Positions 22,341-33,386 of a stretch of DNA of 64,000 bases are shown one piece after another (within the stretch, counting starts at the first letter, position 1; every line of letters starts with the position of its first letter). Origin of the DNA: Hortaea werneckii (lineage: Eukaryota > Ascomycota > Dothideomycetes > Mycosphaerellales > Teratosphaeriaceae). The DNA lies in assembly GCA_037044905.1 (NCBI GenBank), contig JBAOKB010000179.1, positions 1-64,000 on the forward strand. The letters run 5' to 3'. Made by a program: the position numbers and the translations under genes. The notes beneath the pieces are model-generated. The model ran no database searches. It was not told the DNA's origin and worked only from the letters and a program-made list of their open reading frames with translations.

Positions 22341-22793
22341 TCCTTAAGACTGATGCAATGTAACATCTGCACAACCTCAAAACAGTCGTTTGCTTGGACA
22401 TCGGGAGGACAAACGGTCACAGACGGCGGGGCTGCAGGGACGGACTTTGCATTGAGAGCAGATGGAATGTGTATATTATCATGGGTTTACCTTACTTGTC
22501 CCCAAGTCACACAGTCGATCGTCTTCCGTTACTAGATGATGCGTCTCAGATGGTGAGGTGGATGCGGCAATGTGGGTGCCGCTTGCCGCTGAAGGCGGGC
22601 CAAGCCCATGTCCCCACAACAATCCAACCTGCATTCAAGTCGGTTGACCTCCTAGGTACATAGTCATGCGACAGTATTCGCCACCGACATCGCACTTTTC
22701 CCCGCCTGTTCACACACCAAGTGTCGTCCACGGAGACTCCGCTTCGCCCAAAGAAAAATCTGATGACGAACAGCAAGATGAATCCCCAGACAC

Positions 22794-23768
22794 TTGCGCC
22801 GTAAGCGGACGGCGCGACAGCTCAGCATGGACGACTCACAGGCCAGCGGTAGTGTGTACGAGCCATCGCAAGATACAACTGCCCTGATGCAGTCCACGCC
22901 CGTCAAAGGACACGAGGCCCGACAGAAAAAGAGAGTTAGATCTCTTCCGCGGACCGCACCAGAAGACATTGGTGACTATGGAGCCACGGAAAATGACGGC
23001 ACAGAGGACCATGTTGACCTGGAAAACTACAGCAATCCGTTTCAACTTGCAGAAGAGAGCCTTAACGACATTGATCTACAGTATGCAGGGGAGACGCAAG
23101 CAGACGAAATCCGAGTCGCCTCTGTTCTGCCATCGTCGGCCCCATCGCTTAACGCGCCAGGCATGCCTCCTCAAAGACTGACGGAGCTTGATCCGACCGG
23201 TCTGCAGGATCGCGATCAGCAAGCTGCCGTTTTGCGTGAAGCTCTGCACCGCGGCGTGCGTCCCTTTGTAGAGGTGGTATGCGAGAACGAACTTGCGTGT
23301 TCCACTTTGCATGGCGCAGAGCTCGAGAACACTCTACATAAGGCGTACATGGCAACCATCAGCGTTCACCGCGAAATACTGGACGGCGTCATGGACGGTA
23401 GCCTGGTCTCAAGATGTGCAGATCCTTCTACTGCAGAAGCTACGATCGTAGCAAAGTTCAAGGAGCGTACCGATGCGGTTAACCATCCAGGAACAAACCA
23501 GCAGGGGACCGCTACTTTCGGCGGCCTCTCTCCCACAACATCGGAGCACAAAAAGGCCGTCAAGGATTTTCACAACTCCTGTTTCGGCAAAATCCACCAA
23601 GACCGGGTTTTGGCCCATGCGATCGACAGTATAATGGAGCCGCATACGTCTCTGGCGGACATCCGAAAGGGAGTCCGCAAATACTTACGCAACAACGAAA
23701 ATCTTCCAATCGAGAGACCAAAACAAGCGGCATCAAGCTTTTGTAACGTCTTCACTGCTGCCGTGTAG
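22794..23768 (+). CDS. Family U protein, unknown function, 324 residues
   Basis: This is the longest open frame of the 17-27 kb region. Residues 1-120 are polar and low in order, with Ser, Asp, Gln and a KKRVR basic patch. Residues about 140-320 look like a folded helical domain with LQDRDQQAAVLREALHRG, an acidic VCENEL stretch and a basic C-terminal end (GVRKYLRNNENLP). A short frame just upstream (22666-22887) could be a 5' exon, but no splice pair of normal length joins them. A fragment at 26540-26734 shares the ...VLREALHRG-type segment, so the gene belongs to a small local family. No signal peptide or membrane segment is visible. I cannot assign a function. Confidence 0.55.
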   Translation: MRRKRTARQLSMDDSQASGSVYEPSQDTTALMQSTPVKGHEARQKKRVRSLPRTAPEDIGDYGATENDGTEDHVDLENYSNPFQLAEESLNDIDLQYAGETQADEIRVASVLPSSAPSLNAPGMPPQRLTELDPTGLQDRDQQAAVLREALHRGVRPFVEVVCENELACSTLHGAELENTLHKAYMATISVHREILDGVMDGSLVSRCADPSTAEATIVAKFKERTDAVNHPGTNQQGTATFGGLSPTTSEHKKAVKDFHNSCFGKIHQDRVLAHAIDSIMEPHTSLADIRKGVRKYLRNNENLPIERPKQAASSFCNVFTAAV

Positions 23769-24419
23769 AAGGTCTCTGCCGAGGACCAGGACATGCCGCA
23801 CGACCACATGCTCGTCGAGGCCGGCTTCAGCTCGCATCTTAAGGGTCGACTGCGGCCAGAAGCACGAGAGCTCCAGCTTTCTGATGAATCTGTACCATGC
23901 GTGTCTGATGTACCGTCACGGTAGCAAATACATCCTCCATCAGCACGTCATTGCCCTTTGTGCTCGGCCGCAGTGTGCCATCCTCCTTGAGATTCTGGCA
24001 AACCGAAGCGGAGATGGCTATATCACTTTCGGATGGAGATTGAGTCATTATCCTGCAGGCCGCAGCGTTCCACTGGGACGTCATACTGCGCAAGAATGGG
24101 CAGAGCGCTTCAAATAGGTGCAGCAGCACACGCCCATGGAGGAAAACCATCAGGCAGAAGCAGCAAGGATTAAGGGGAAAAGAATGCTCGTAATTCATGA
24201 TCCTTGCCATAGACGCTCGAGTCTCATCTGGCCGCCTCGTTGATCAACAATAACAACACTGTGCATGCAAAGTGTGGGCTGTGGATGCTACCGTCCAGCT
24301 TGGCTGTGGTTGTATCTCCTCAGTTGGAGGAGTTGAATTCGCGCTTCAGGCCTGCGTTTCCGACGTTGCTGGATTGGTCAATGACTGTGAAGCTCGGCTT
24401 GGATGAACTTGGGCCCATA
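23769..24419. other. Region between families U and V, no clear gene
   Basis: A minus-strand frame of 123 codons (24210-23839) is open and moderately protein-like, but starts inside apparent low-quality sequence and has no homologue here. It might be a last exon of the family V gene that lies upstream on the same strand. Confidence 0.35.
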
Positions 24420-25400
24420 GGCAAGGCAGGGTAGGCGCAATTGATCGACATAAGGATGAACCCGGGCATGCACATTGTGTTCCCTGCAACCCACCGTCGT
24501 CGTGGCGTAATTGAAAGTGTCCTCGACCAGCTGCGCGATCTGATAGATTATGAGTGCGCCAAACTCTTTGACGACATCGGTAGCCTCCGCGGTACCCCAA
24601 ATCTAGGCATAGGGGAAGGCCTCCGCAAGAGTGCTAAAGATGTTGGTGGTAATGTGGCCCGGGTACTCTTGAATCATGTCGTTAAAAAACCTCCTGACGT
24701 GCCTCGTACGCTGCGTCGAGCCAGAACGATGGCCCACCACATCGCCGGGTGAAGACTTGTAAGCGCTTTGCAAGCCATTTGAATATCTTCTTGCGATGCT
24801 GTTTCGACTGGTTCATCATCCATGTCTTGAAGTCTTCATAGTCTGTCTTCTTGCCATGGGCGTGTGTGAATTCAAGGGCCTTCAGGACGTGTCCTTCCGT
24901 AATGCTGAACTGGACAGCGTAGACATTCTTCAGAATTGCCTTGGCGGCATTGTCTAGGTGAAGAGCCGGTCCAGGCTTTGGAGCTCGACCGGCCTTTCCC
25001 AGAAAAGAGACAGCTGAATAGTCCAGAAAATCGGGGTCGAACGCCTGTTGAAGTGTGGGGAGCTGCAGAGAGCCGCTGCCGTCTCTGCAACCCTCCGAGG
25101 AGTGCTTGACGCGCGCCTCGCCGAACTTAGCCGTAGCTTCGGCACTTTCGTACGCGGTGCGGAAGTCATTGTTGACCTGTTCTGTAGAAATGTGAGCATG
25201 AAACTTGAGGTTGCGGGGTCCTTGCAAAGCATACCAGGATCAATGATGAAGAAATTGTACAAGACATCGCCGAAACGCTCTTTGATCGGGTTGCCTGTGA
25301 GCTGCTTCGATCTCTTCACCTGGACGACCGTCATGTCGTCAAGTAAGTGGCCGGAATCGACTCCCTCGAGCGTGCCTTCGCTGGAGGTTTGAGGCGCCAT
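24420..25400 (-). pseudogene. Family V copy 1, unknown function, damaged at its 3' end
   Basis: Exon 1 is 25400-25235 (55 codons plus 1 base). A 53-bp intron (25234-25182) has GTATGC, branch TGCTCAC and CTACAG. Exon 2 starts at 25181 and stays open to a TAA at 24682. The join gives ...LYNFFIIDP-EQVNNDFRTAY.... At 24682-24690 a T6 run puts the frame out by one; ignoring one T restores EVFNDMIQEYPGH and continues to a TAG at about 24603, beyond which another 60 codons look coding. The T-run indel could be a sequencing error, but the TAG is a plain C-to-T type change. Copy 2 (20.8-21.2 kb) shares the intron and segments. No known domain. Confidence 0.6.
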
Positions 25401-26539
25401 GTCTTGGTGAGCGTGAGTGGTTGCGGAGAGTCGAAGAAGTTGGATCCGAGTGATGATATTGGATTGGATGTTGGTGGTTTCGAAAAGGGTGGAGAGGGAT
25501 GGATGTGTGTCGTTTTCGAAAAAAGATGGAGGGTTCGACAACTAAGTTAAACTTGCAGTTCGGTGATATTGACCACGAGCCTATGGTGATGAGCTTGGAT
25601 AGAGTGAAGCCTCGCGCACAAGGCCAATGAAGGGCATGTGAAGCTGCTCCGGACAGCCTCAGGATGGCTATCTCCCTGATCCCACAAGTCTCGAATTTGC
25701 CCGTCAGCACGGCGGGTTATCACTAGTATGGTTCTCGTGGGCTTGGTACTGGGAGTTCAAAAGCGTATAGAGACGACAAAGGCCAACTTGATAGATCTAT
25801 TCAGCTTCAAGGCTCTTTTTCCAGGCCTTACAAAATGCGAAGCGGCCGACAACAGCCATAATCGCTTTCCCGATTGGGCGCGTGCGAGTGTTCATTTCGC
25901 GCACACCTGGCGGCATGAAAAGTGATGCGCAGGCGAAATGCAGCGACTACCAAATCAGTAACGTTCAACGCAAGTAAAGCTATAGTAGCGCATGAGTGTG
26001 TACTGCTCACCTTTACAAGCGGGCTGGATAGAGCATACCCGTCTCGCGCACTTTAGTCCTTGAGATTTGGACCATATGTGTCCTTTATCGCGGGCGTCAG
26101 GATACCCTTGAGGTAAGATTCTTCGGCGACTGATGTGTGGATGCAAAAGGCGATGGCCGGCAACGGCCACATTCGTGCATCACTGGCATTTGCTTCGCCA
26201 GAGAGTGACGTTAGGTAGTCGTGCTTGGTAGTCTGACCTAGTCGAAAGAAAGCCTCTATCCATGGACGAAATGTGTGGAAACAGCACTAGCACAAAGAGG
26301 AACGGAGGAAGTCGACACGCCGAGGCCACCGCCTCCGCAACACACCAATCCCGTCATTGCACTATAGTTGGAGATCGCACACAGCCCTTTTCGACGCTGT
26401 GCGTTCAGCTGATAGTAGAATGATCATAATTCAAACTGACACTCATCCTTTGTATTCAATTTGACTGACAACCGCCTACTCACTACATATTAACGCAAGA
26501 GGAAGCATTTGCCCGCTCTTTCCAGCCATCGGACCACTT
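25401..26539. other. Intergenic region, no gene supported
   Basis: It should carry the promoter of family V copy 1. Short frames occur on both strands, none with a motif, start context or homologue in the window. Confidence 0.4.
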
Positions 26540-26740
26540 TTGTCGTCCAGCTCTCAAGCTAAGGCATCGACACCTGGATCATTGCGAGATGATACTGAAT
26601 CACGAGAATCTATGAGTTTGACTGCCGATCTAGAGGGCATGCACCATCTCGATTCCAGTTATTTCTCGAAAACAGAAGAAGTGCAGATTCTCAGACAGGC
26701 CCTACCTCGCGGCACATGTCATCGAGAGTATTAGAAGTCA
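26540..26740 (+). pseudogene. Family U fragment
   Basis: A 64-codon frame has a Ser-rich beginning and then KTEEVQILRQALPRG, which aligns with RDQQAAVLREALHRG of the 22.8 kb gene. The frame then stops and the following 200 bp are AT-rich. It is probably a remnant of a second copy of that gene. Confidence 0.35.
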
Positions 26741-27670
26741 TTCGGCCGTTGAAGATAAGCGCTCTGTTCCTATCCTCTAAAGGTACTGGCGATTATTTAG
26801 CTAGCCTGGAAGATTTTAGGAATCCCTTTAAGCCCCATACAAGATATGATAAAAGAATTGCGGCTAGATATACGAGTCACGAGACCCGCCTCTCGATCAA
26901 TTACGACATGCCTAGCATCGAAATTTTAATCGTTTTACTTTAACGCGGCCGACGTGATAGCAACTCGATCCCTGCGGCGATGGGTTTAGGGTTGTGCGCA
27001 GATGCTACGGAGTAATTCAAAATGATCATCACGCATTAAACCCAAGGAGAGTGGCAGCGAAGCTAGTTAACGTTGTAATAAGCTATTGTTTGTTGCGAAC
27101 CGCACTTGGCATGAGCCTACTAGACTTGCTTAAATACTATGCTTTTTGGCCCACACGAGTAGAAGCTTTTCACGTGCAGAACAGCTCTTCCCTACTCCGA
27201 CAGTAGGCTTCTCGATGCAGATGCTGCCGTCCACGACTTAACGTTGGTACCATTTCATGGCGGATGAGGCAGCTTTGTGCAGCGTCGTGCCGGGAATTGT
27301 CCGTGTCCGTATCGCTGCGGCACGGATGGCAAGTGGGGCTTCGGCGAGTTCCCCCGCAACTCTACGTGGCGGTGGCGGTAATAATTGGAAACGTTAAACC
27401 CACCACATCCCATTGTGCCATCACAGTCGCGGAAACCACCAAAATTACACCGTTGCAGATCAGTATTGACGCCGCTGCGGCGCATCTACGCGGATGGCGC
27501 GACAATAAATAAAATATTGCACTTGCCCCGCCCCGAAGCACGTAGCAGAACGCCAAGAATTCGATTGATCGGAGGTCCATTCAGCGGCGCATACATAGTT
27601 GGTACCCTGAAACTATCACCACTTCGGCAGCACCCAATTCTGAACACCACGAAGAATCATCGTAATCGAG
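26741..27670. other. AT-rich then mixed intergenic DNA
   Basis: Bases 26741-26945 look like decayed family U sequence. The rest has short frames on both strands (for example plus 27385-27795, which overlaps the next gene out of frame) but no supported gene. The LURP-one-related gene promoter should lie at its end. Confidence 0.35.
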
Positions 27671-28359
27671 ATGGACTCAGACAGCAGATCCGTTGCGCTA
27701 AACCCTGCCTACATCACCTCGCAGCCGACGATGTTAATTGTGAAGCAACACTTCGACGTCATAGACACGGGCGACTTCACCTGCTTCCGATCTGACTCGA
27801 GTGTTCTTTTCGAAGTGGTTGGGCAGAGAAAGAGCAGCAGCCGTCGCCGTGATCTTGTGGGCCCTGCAACAGGCGAATCCCTCTTCTAGCTACGAAGACG
27901 TTACCTCAATCTCAAGGAACAATGGTATCTCGAGTTCCCGGGAGACGAGCAGAGCAGTAGGCAACCCAGCTTTTCAGTGGCGATGAAGTGGAAAGGGTGG
28001 GCAAACTTTGACATTACCATGGATAACGCAGCAGCGTCCAAAGCTGAGAGCATTACTCTGGAGGTACGTGCTAGGTCAATTCGACATATCACTTGGGACG
28101 TTATCCTGGAAGGTCGAACCATCATCGAAGCTCGCAAGATACCAGGAGTGGAAGCGCCTGGAGAGACTGCGCGGATCCGCAACAACCCTGCCTGGGAAGT
28201 TGATGTTGTTGCCGGAATCGATTTATCGCTCGTAAGTAACGTGCGTTGAGAAGCCATCTTGAGATTCGATACTGACAGCTGTCCAAGGCATCAATCATCG
28301 CAGTCATCTTGACCGACACTAACCCGGGAAACCTTTGGACTAGAAGTAACGATACTTAG
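27671..28359 (+). pseudogene. LURP-one-related (LOR) protein with one in-frame stop
   Basis: The start ATG is at 27671. The frame reads through TMLIVKQHFDVIDTGDFTCF (first LOR strand block) and RRRDLVGPATGESLF, then a TAG at 27887-27889, then LRRRYLNLKEQWYLEFPG in the same frame. After WEVDVVAGIDLSL a 47-bp intron (28232-28278, GTAAGT...CTGACAG) leads to LSKASIIAVILTDTNPG and a stop at 28359. LOR domains form a 12-strand barrel with a central helix, like Tubby; the fungal proteins have no firm function. Apart from the TAG the gene is whole, and a C-to-T change of a Gln codon would explain it. Splicing the TAG out would remove conserved residues, so a nonsense mutation is preferred. Confidence 0.75.
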
Positions 28360-29386
28360 ATGGCAAACGGTATGAGAGTTGAAAGAAGGTACATGTACTG
28401 TACTTTCACACGCGATTCCAGTAGCTATTTCAACGTCATTTCTCGATGCTGCTTCGCTAGTTGGTCCTCTCTACCGCTTGACACCCTCGAAGCTCAAATC
28501 CTTGCCACGGCCATAGGTGAGCTCAACCCTAAGCGTTTGGGAACAGGTGATCTATTCCTCAAATCTTGCAAGTATACACAACTGACCATGGAGGTAGTGG
28601 CCCTTGAAGCTGTGGACGAGGCGTACACAGCCTTCGCACCACCTGGCACGCGCGATGTGGCGAAAGCTGAAGAAAATCTCCTGCTTGACATGCCACGCCA
28701 CGAGGTCGAGGCTTACATCAACAGAGGTTTCCACGCACAGCCGTAAGTTGACCCGCAACATATCACACCCTGATGCTAGCTACTGCACAAGATTCAGGGA
28801 GCCGACCGGCATGATGGGCAGTGCCACCACTGGGGCCGGCGGCGGCGGCGGCAATGTTGTTGGCCAGGCGGCCAAATCGACGGGCGGCCACGCTTTCAGC
28901 AATCCCTTCGGCGGCGGCAACAACAGGTTCGCAGCAAGTCAGTCCCAAGGCGCATCTTTCTACGGCAACACCATGGGTACACCCAGGTCGACCGGGGGCA
29001 CCCTCGGCAACAGGCCCCGCCGTCAGTCGGGGGTCTTCGTTACTCCTTCGCCGACTAGATCCGAGACCATGGCAGGGAGCCATACCGCCCGCCCCCACAA
29101 TCGCTCGTCTAACCCGTCCTCTTACTCGGCACATGTCAGCGGTGGCAACAAGGTCCCCGATGCGTTCCCAACAGAGCTCCGAACGCCTCGCCATGTGCCA
29201 ACCCCAGCATTCGGGCCTCCTGGGATGGCAGGCCAGAAGACGACAAAGATTCGCAGCACAACGGGCCGGTCGTCGGGGTCAAGTATTGAAGCTAACGAAG
29301 GTATGGACAGGGCGACGCAGGAGGCCGCTGGCTTTAATGAAGACATGGACGATCTCGACGCACTTCGTCGAAATTTCGGGCTTTAG
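28360..29386 (+). CDS. Family W copy 1, coiled-coil and Gly/Ser-rich protein
   Basis: The model uses 28360-28742 and 28798-29386, joined across a 55-bp intron (GTAAGT...TTCAG), 323 residues. The first half ends with ALEAVDEAYTAF...KAEENLL...EVEAYINRGF, which aligns with the same block of copies 2 and 3. The second half is Gly/Ser/Thr-rich, ending in a short charged helix NEDMDDLDALRRNFGL. A second possible intron (28517-28597) is a multiple of three and lies where copy 3 has its first intron, so it may be spliced. The start is doubtful: the ATG touches the stop of the LOR gene and the expected N-terminal coiled coil is not seen. It faces family Z copy 1 tail to tail. Function unknown. Confidence 0.6.
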
Positions 29387-29401
29387 TCGCATCAAAAAGC
29401 C

Positions 29402-29590
29402 GTCTTCTATAAGAGAGAGAGAGAGAGAGCGCTCTTTAGAAAGCATGCGAGGAAAGTCAGAGCCTAAACGGCTTTCTAAAAGGACTCGTGATCGAGACAC
29501 ACAAAGATATTGGTAGTGCGTCACTGCAAGTTCGGGTAAAGAATTAGCTAGCTGTACCCATAATTACGAAAAGCAGCATGACCCTCATTC
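29402..29590. repeat. Short GA microsatellite and spacer between W1 and Z1
   Basis: A (GA)n run of about 20 bp at 29412-29431 lies in the shared 3' region of the two convergent genes. No terminator signal beyond this is visible. Confidence 0.5.
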
Positions 29591-30648
29591 TCAAAGCCTA
29601 TTGGCCGTTATGCGCTCTTCTTGCCAAACATAGCCCATTCTCCTGCTTCCGAAAGTGGTGCGACTAACGTATTGTGAGTCTAGGTCATCGTCTTCTGTGG
29701 CTGCCTCTTCGGGTAGCGGCAACAACACGAGATTTGCGCCTCTGCGCTTGATGCAGGGCCGTCGTGCATTGAAACACGCACGGCATGTATGCCGCCCCGG
29801 TCTGGTGACCGTCCAGAAAGGGGCCCTTTTCCCGACGCAGCAAGCTACGCATCGATGGTTTTCAGTGAGATGGACGACATATGTTCCACCAACCCGGGCA
29901 CGGAAGCTCGCCAGCTGTTCGATGACCAGGTCGAACATTTTGTTGGCCCACGGCACATATACGTGCCGGCCCTGAGGATCAATCGACATTCTCTGAAGTC
30001 CTGGATGCAGACGTCGGAGGTCCTGTCGAACTGCAAGTTTATCTGCAGCCGCAGCTGTTGATGACTGGTTCCGAGAAGCTGCATTTCCTAGGTCAAAGAA
30101 AAGTTTCCTCGTGGATCCGTAGAGGATGAAGAGCGCCTCCGAAGTCGATGTTGCAACGACTTAATTCTTTCTGCCATGTCATTAATTTGGTCATCTTTTG
30201 CAAAAATCTCATCCTGCTTCTCTTGCAATTCCTCATTTCGGGAGCTGACCTCTCCCTCCAGCTCAAAGACCCGCTGGGCGTGGCTGTTGTGCTGCTCTTG
30301 CAGCGTCTCCACCAGGAATTCCAGTGCTGACATGCGCGCTTCGACTCGCGAACCGTCTCCGATGCGCATGGTGGCATGTCTAAGTACTGCTATATCTCGC
30401 GCGACGCGGGCTTAATGCCGTTATTTTATGCCGTCCGTGACTCCCTGCAAGGTGGAAATGAGATGGTCCAGCCCAACGTACTGGCTTGGACGGTAAGCGT
30501 CGTCATGAAGAGCAGCAGCCGATGGTAACGAGTTGATAGCACTGTACATCACATTAGCCGCTCATTCAGCACTTGAGAGCTGATTGACGCACTCTGAGAG
30601 CTTCTGCTGCGCGTCACTCAGCACGTACTGACTCCCAACTCCGTCCAT
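29591..30648 (-). pseudogene. Family Z copy 1, coiled coil plus Cys-rich finger, broken
   Basis: From ATG 30648 the frame gives a helical N-terminus (AINSLPS...YVGLDHL), then a coiled coil with ELEGEVSSRNEELQEKQDE, then after a frame change near 30095 a C-terminal module: HRCVACCV, nine residues, W, eight residues, TCRACFNARRPCIKRR. The two CxxC pairs plus a fifth Cys suggest a small zinc site. An in-frame TGA (about 30570) and two TAA (about 30430 and 30413) interrupt it. The same parts in the same order occur at 38.4-37.2 kb and 43.4-44.6 kb. The last 30 residues are acidic and then basic. Function unknown; a nucleic-acid-binding or protein-binding role is only a guess. Confidence 0.7.
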
Positions 30649-31012
30649 CGGTTCTGAGTCGGCTTGAGACAGGCCGTAAGTTATCAACGAAAAAATGGTA
30701 GTACAGTAAGTAACTAGGTATGCGCTACCTGCTAATAGCGGCGCGAAAGGAGGAGGTATGTCAACAAAATAAGAATTGGGCATAGAGCGACGGTCAAAGG
30801 ATTCTGAGGCAGACTTGGCAGCGATTTGAGGACGGTGCGTTGGGCGCACCTTGATCTAGATTTCAGCTCAAGATACACCGCTATGTATGAGGTACTCCTG
30901 ACATTTGAATAGTCACGGAGGTGCAAGCAGTCCATGTCCTCCTATCCTTTACCTTCAACACAATGACGCTAAGAAACCCTTCTCCCCCCTCCCCCCCTCG
31001 CCCTTTCTTGTC
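30649..31012. other. Spacer between Z1 and the next minus-strand gene
   Basis: It is likely to hold the start region of Z1 and the 3' end of the next gene. The frame of Z1 runs on upstream without a better start. A CCCCCCTC-type run lies at 30983-30998. Confidence 0.4.
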
Positions 31013-31967
31013 TCATCTAAAACTCGAATACAGGGGAAATTCGTCAATCTCCATCGGATCAACCCCACCACCGTATGGAAGAACTGCCTCCTGGCGACGC
31101 ACCATTCCCAACACACCGCCAGGGTTGCTTGGAATCTCAAGCGGGTCCGCTGGAAGATTGAGTGCCAGGATCTCGGGATGGTCTGGCAAGCGACGCCAGA
31201 CTTGATGTACTGCGTAGTCGAACCGGGGTGAACGAGATACTACGTACAGCCATGTAGCCTCCAGGAGCTCCAGAACGACGATCTTGTTCTTTTGGCGCCA
31301 AGCGCGAGTGACGTCGTCGGTAATTCCGTGAATGGCATCGAAGTTCACCGCTTGAGCTTGCCAGTGGAAGAAGTCTCGGTCCACGCAGAGCGCTATCGGC
31401 TCGTAGTAATCGCTCCAGAATCTCTTTCGATGACCTTCGTGGGAAAGCAGCCAGCGCGTGAACCCGCCGCCACGCTCGACGGAACGCAGAACGATCTGCA
31501 GAGCAGCGCTCATTGCCCGGGATTGGCAATCGGACTGAAGACCGACAAGACGCTTCTTCTCATATCCATACTTCGCTAGCAGCTCTTCGTCACCAAATAC
31601 TTCATCTTCGAGGATCTGATCGAGCTGATGATAGCGGTAGACACACAATCTGCCGCGGATAGTCACCTCATCGTCGAAGTGTTTGCGGGACTTGTAGGCG
31701 TTGCAGTGGGTTTTCTTGGCAAATGTGTACCTTGTTCTTGCCCCAAACCCCGAACCGTAGCGATCAGCCGGGGCAGCTTGCATCCCTAGAGCTTGGGCTT
31801 CTTCGAACCTGGTCTCGACGAACGGGTTGATGTCGGCTTGACTGTGAGACCAATGGTAAGCGAGTTGAATGAAAAGGAGACCTGGAGTGGACTTACAGCA
31901 GGGGGTTCCATTCGAGGTTCCTCTTATGTTCACGAATGGCTTCGTTGAGACCGTCGAAGAAAGACAT
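31013..31967 (-). CDS. Hypothetical protein, two exons, intact
   Basis: Exon 1 is 31967-31897, a 55-bp intron (31896-31842, GTAAGT, branch GCTTACC, CTCACAG) follows, and exon 2 is 31841-31013. The joined protein has 299 residues, starts MSFFDGLNEAIREHKRNLEW and is rich in aromatic and charged residues. The middle has KYGYEKKRLVGLQSDCQSRA and FWSDYYEPIALCVDRDFF, and the end is PMEIDEFPLYSSFR. No signal peptide or membrane segment is seen. I do not recognise the family. Its clean splice sites and lack of stops set it apart from the neighbouring relics, so it is probably expressed. The unspliced frame also opens upstream, but the spliced start has the better context. Confidence 0.75.
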
Positions 31968-32668
31968 CGTTAGTAATTTAGAGAAGCTTTTGAGTGCTGA
32001 GGAGCGGCCTGAGTCCTCTCGTACAAGGAAGAGATCCAATTATGTAGAAGGGTGGACAAGTAATGGTTGGCGACGACGTGCGAGCGCTTGGCTGTGATGA
32101 CAAGTGAAGAGTATTGGGTGCAAACGGCAGAACATTCAACGTAAATAAGTAAGTGGCAATTGGAAGTAGTGGGGAATAGTCGTGGGATGATTAATAGCAA
32201 AATCTCTCTCCCTTTCTTTGTTGCAAGCATCAGACTTGAGAATTCATACACGGAGCATGTGATGAGTGAAAGCAGACTTTGGAGAGACTGGGATTTGTGA
32301 ATTGACTCTTGGTAGAACAGGAAGGGTTTGGTACTACAGATGGAGTGTGAAGACTGGTTCTCAACATATGCGACATCCTCTACAAGTAGGTCGGACTTCG
32401 GAAGGAAGGTTGACATAAAAGAGCTGCGTGGCCCCGTCGCAATTTCCACCAAACAATCACGTACCAAACCAGTAAATGATCAGCAGTCTACAATGTTATC
32501 TTGTCACGCATATTTTGCCGTAGGCTCCAAAGGTGATGTGCAGGTGGCGTTTGCATGCGCGTTTTTGTTTGCTTGCTCATCGAATTTGCAACTCTCGACT
32601 TGTCTACACCAAACGTTCCCAACTTCATGGGCCACAGAATATCAGATTTATCCGCACGAACCGCTACT
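31968..32668. other. Promoter-side region of the 31 kb gene and of XY copy 1
   Basis: This divergent intergenic stretch holds short frames on both strands and no gene I can support. The 165-codon minus frame at 32467-31970 is Ser-rich and lacks any homologue or splice logic. Confidence 0.4.
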
Positions 32669-33386
32669 ATGAGCAACACTGCTAGAAAAGACATCAGGAT
32701 GACTGGCAGCGGCATTTCCAACAATGCACAGCAGAGAAACAAACCCGCTGAATACTTTCTTCATGGCATGTGGATGCGTGCTTAAGACTTAAAAAGCAAG
32801 CTACAGAGATACAAGGAGATGCCGATGGCTAAGGCACTTGGGATGTCTACTTACAGAGTCTCCATCTACAAAGCTTAGGCGAAAGCCTACGAAGAGGCGG
32901 CGAACGCGTTAAATGACGAGACGCACTCCGCGTGGGTGACACGAGCTATGTTTCTGGGACTAACTGCTGGTTAACACCTTCTCCATTAATTCAATTCATG
33001 CCTTGGCTGACTTCCTTATTAGAAGCGATCGAAAAATTTCCGGCGCTGTCGCCACACCTCCTGTCCGACGACGTGGCGAACTCTCTCTTTCGAGTCGAGC
33101 CGGTAGTGAAGATCAAACAGCATATCAAGGAGTACGCTGCATGTCTTCCGACAAAGGAGGATTAGGAGCATTCATGCAGCACTTAGCCGGAGATAACGAC
33201 GACCATCCTTCTACCGAAGGCAACCGTACCTCTCACAAATTGTTCGACGAGAGGGCGCACGAGGAGGAAGGGATTCGCATGCAAGACTTGGAAGACCGTT
33301 CTGTCGAGGAACCAGACGCTTCCGACCCAAAGGTAGCAGCCGCTGTCGAAAAGTTCAACGAACTCGTGGCATTGCTGAAGCATTAA
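32669..33386 (+). pseudogene. Family XY copy 1, decayed
   Basis: It starts ATG 32669. Exon 1 has PAEYFLHGMWMRA, a TAA, KSKLQRYKE..., a TAG after YKA, then AKAYEEAANALNDE. A 53-bp intron at 32970-33022 ends GGCTGACTTCCTTATTAG. Exon 2 starts EAIEKFPALSPHLL, shifts frame near 33160, then has AFMQHLAGDNDDHPS and ends AAAVEKFNELVALLKH. Copy 2 at 34.6-35.4 kb has the same segments, the same intron length and the same phase, but no stops. The two stops are C-to-T changes of Gln codons. Confidence 0.65.

Noticed and set aside
27840..27889. Intron ending CTCTTCTAG in the LOR gene
   Set aside because: The acceptor looks fair, but no donor fits and the conserved RRRDLVGPATGESLF segment would be removed.
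28604..28797. Frame of the second W1 exon extended upstream of the intron
   Set aside because: It overlaps the first exon in another frame; the GTAAGT...CAG intron gives a consistent join.
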